From assembly GCF_038443675.1 (NCBI RefSeq), contig NZ_CP151762.1, positions 1,612,001-1,676,000 of the forward strand: 64,000 bases of DNA. Reading direction: 5' to 3'. This document shows positions 63,355 to 64,000 of this stretch, piece after piece. Both the position numbers and the translations under genes were made by a program. Position 1 is the stretch's first letter. Each line of letters begins with the position of its first letter. Below the pieces are notes generated by a model, which had not been told where the DNA came from, did not search any database, and worked only from the letters and a program-made list of their open reading frames with translations. Source of the stretch: Yoonia sp. G8-12 (GTDB lineage: Bacteria; Pseudomonadota; Alphaproteobacteria; Rhodobacterales; Rhodobacteraceae).

Positions 63355-64000
63355 CTATTTCTCGCTATCGACAAGGCCGCGGATAAACAGCCGTTGCATG
63401 CCCACGACGACAATCACCGGCGGGATCATCGCAAGGATGGACGTCGCCATGATCGTCGGCCAATGGGCAAAGTCATCACCGCTGGGGAACATCTGTTTGA
63501 TGCCCATGACGATGGTGTTCATTTCGGGGTCAGTGGTGATCAGAAGCGGCCAGAGGTACTGGTTCCAGCCGTAGATAAACAGGATCACAAAGAGGGCTGC
63601 GATATTTGTCCGGCTCATCGGCACGACGATATCCCAGAAAAACCGCATCGGGCGCGCGCCGTCCACGCGGGCGGCCTCGGCCAGTTCATCAGGGATGGTC
63701 AAAAAGAACTGACGGAACAGGAACGTTGCTGTGGCCGATGCGATCAACGGGAAGATCAAGCCGGAGTAGGAATTCAACATGCCAAAGCCTGCGACAACTT
63801 CGTAGGTAGGCACGATCCGCACCTCGACAGGCAACATCAGCGTCAGAAAGATGAGCCAGAAGAAAATGTTGCGACCGGGGAAGTTGAAATAAACAATCGC
63901 GAAGGCCGACAAGAGCGAAATGATGATTTTGCCAACCGCAATCCCGACCGCCATGATCAGGCTGTTCAGCAGCATTGTGCCGACCGGCACGTTGATGCCG
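63355..64000 (-). CDS. ugpE: Glycerol-3-phosphate ABC transporter permease UgpE, 5' part missing
   Basis: 215 residues visible of about 280; the frame runs off the right edge (INVPVGTMLLNS is internal). Membrane segments and EAA loop ELAEAARVDGARPMRFFWDIVVP match MalG/UgpE permeases. The gene order permease-ATPase fits an ugp operon with ugpA and ugpB beyond the window. Confidence 0.88.
   Translation of the reverse strand, partial: GINVPVGTMLLNSLIMAVGIAVGKIIISLLSAFAIVYFNFPGRNIFFWLIFLTLMLPVEVRIVPTYEVVAGFGMLNSYSGLIFPLIASATATFLFRQFFLTIPDELAEAARVDGARPMRFFWDIVVPMSRTNIAALFVILFIYGWNQYLWPLLITTDPEMNTIVMGIKQMFPSGDDFAHWPTIMATSILAMIPPVIVVVGMQRLFIRGLVDSEK

Noticed and set aside
1..64000. CRISPR array, tRNA, rRNA, prophage
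   Set aside because: No regular repeat-spacer units, cloverleaf or phage gene blocks were seen on reading.

Overview
The window is one stretch of chromosome from an alphaproteobacterium, most likely a marine Rhodobacterales (roseobacter-type) species. This rests on protein style and gene content: class I PHA synthase with PhaP/PhaR, fused TRAP permease with a TAXI binding protein, DUF2842 next to purA, the HflK-HflC-DegP block, CobT/CobS, ThyX, and AGGA-type ribosome binding sites in GC-rich DNA. No rRNA, tRNA, CRISPR array, prophage or complete insertion sequence was recognised.

Layout. 0-9.5 kb: end of a homoserine sulfhydrylase gene, a frame-broken secretion/pilus-like membrane protein, 4-hydroxyphenylpyruvate dioxygenase with a divergent Lrp regulator, a KefB-type antiporter, cobT (frame-broken) and cobS, a ferredoxin operon. 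9.6-19.4 kb: TAXI-TRAP transporter, then a minus-strand block rpiA-membrane protein-gor-hflK-hflC-degP. 19.6-31 kb: serine deaminase, DMT exporter, thiamine pyrophosphokinase, an extremely acidic roseobacter-type protein, purA, secG, pyrG, an outer-membrane protein, rlmJ (frame-broken near its end) and a TerB protein. 31.3-39.1 kb: an amino-acid/amine ABC transporter joined to a glutamine-synthetase-like ligase, a class I amidotransferase and FAD oxidoreductases, which resembles gamma-glutamylated amine catabolism. 39.1-43.6 kb: a PHB locus (phaR, phaP, phaC, divergent phaZ) with TGC-rich PhaR-type operators at three places. 43.6-47.6 kb: three alpha/beta hydrolases and an MFS transporter. 47.8-52.9 kb: thrS and a four-gene bufferin cluster (bufA1, MNIO bufB, bufC, DoxX), a ribosomally made, modified metal-binding peptide system. 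52.9-57.7 kb: ArsC-like protein, cold-shock protein, a frame-broken membrane protein, then an accessory patch with a REP-associated transposase carrying REP palindromes and an AT-rich DUF4062 gene coupled to thyX. 57.8-62.2 kb: a lipoprotein plus SLAM-type outer-membrane modifier, then a compact P450-like/acyl carrier protein/thioesterase operon. The window ends in a glycerol-3-phosphate-type ABC transporter.

Two points stand out. First, five genes show single-base frame breaks, each placed at or next to a G/C run; this pattern may be homopolymer sequencing error rather than gene decay. Second, the best candidates for unusual biology are the P450-ACP-thioesterase cassette with a degenerate P450, the bufferin cluster, the REP/RAYT unit abutting an AT-rich DUF4062 gene, and the GspL-like/PilP-like fusion protein.
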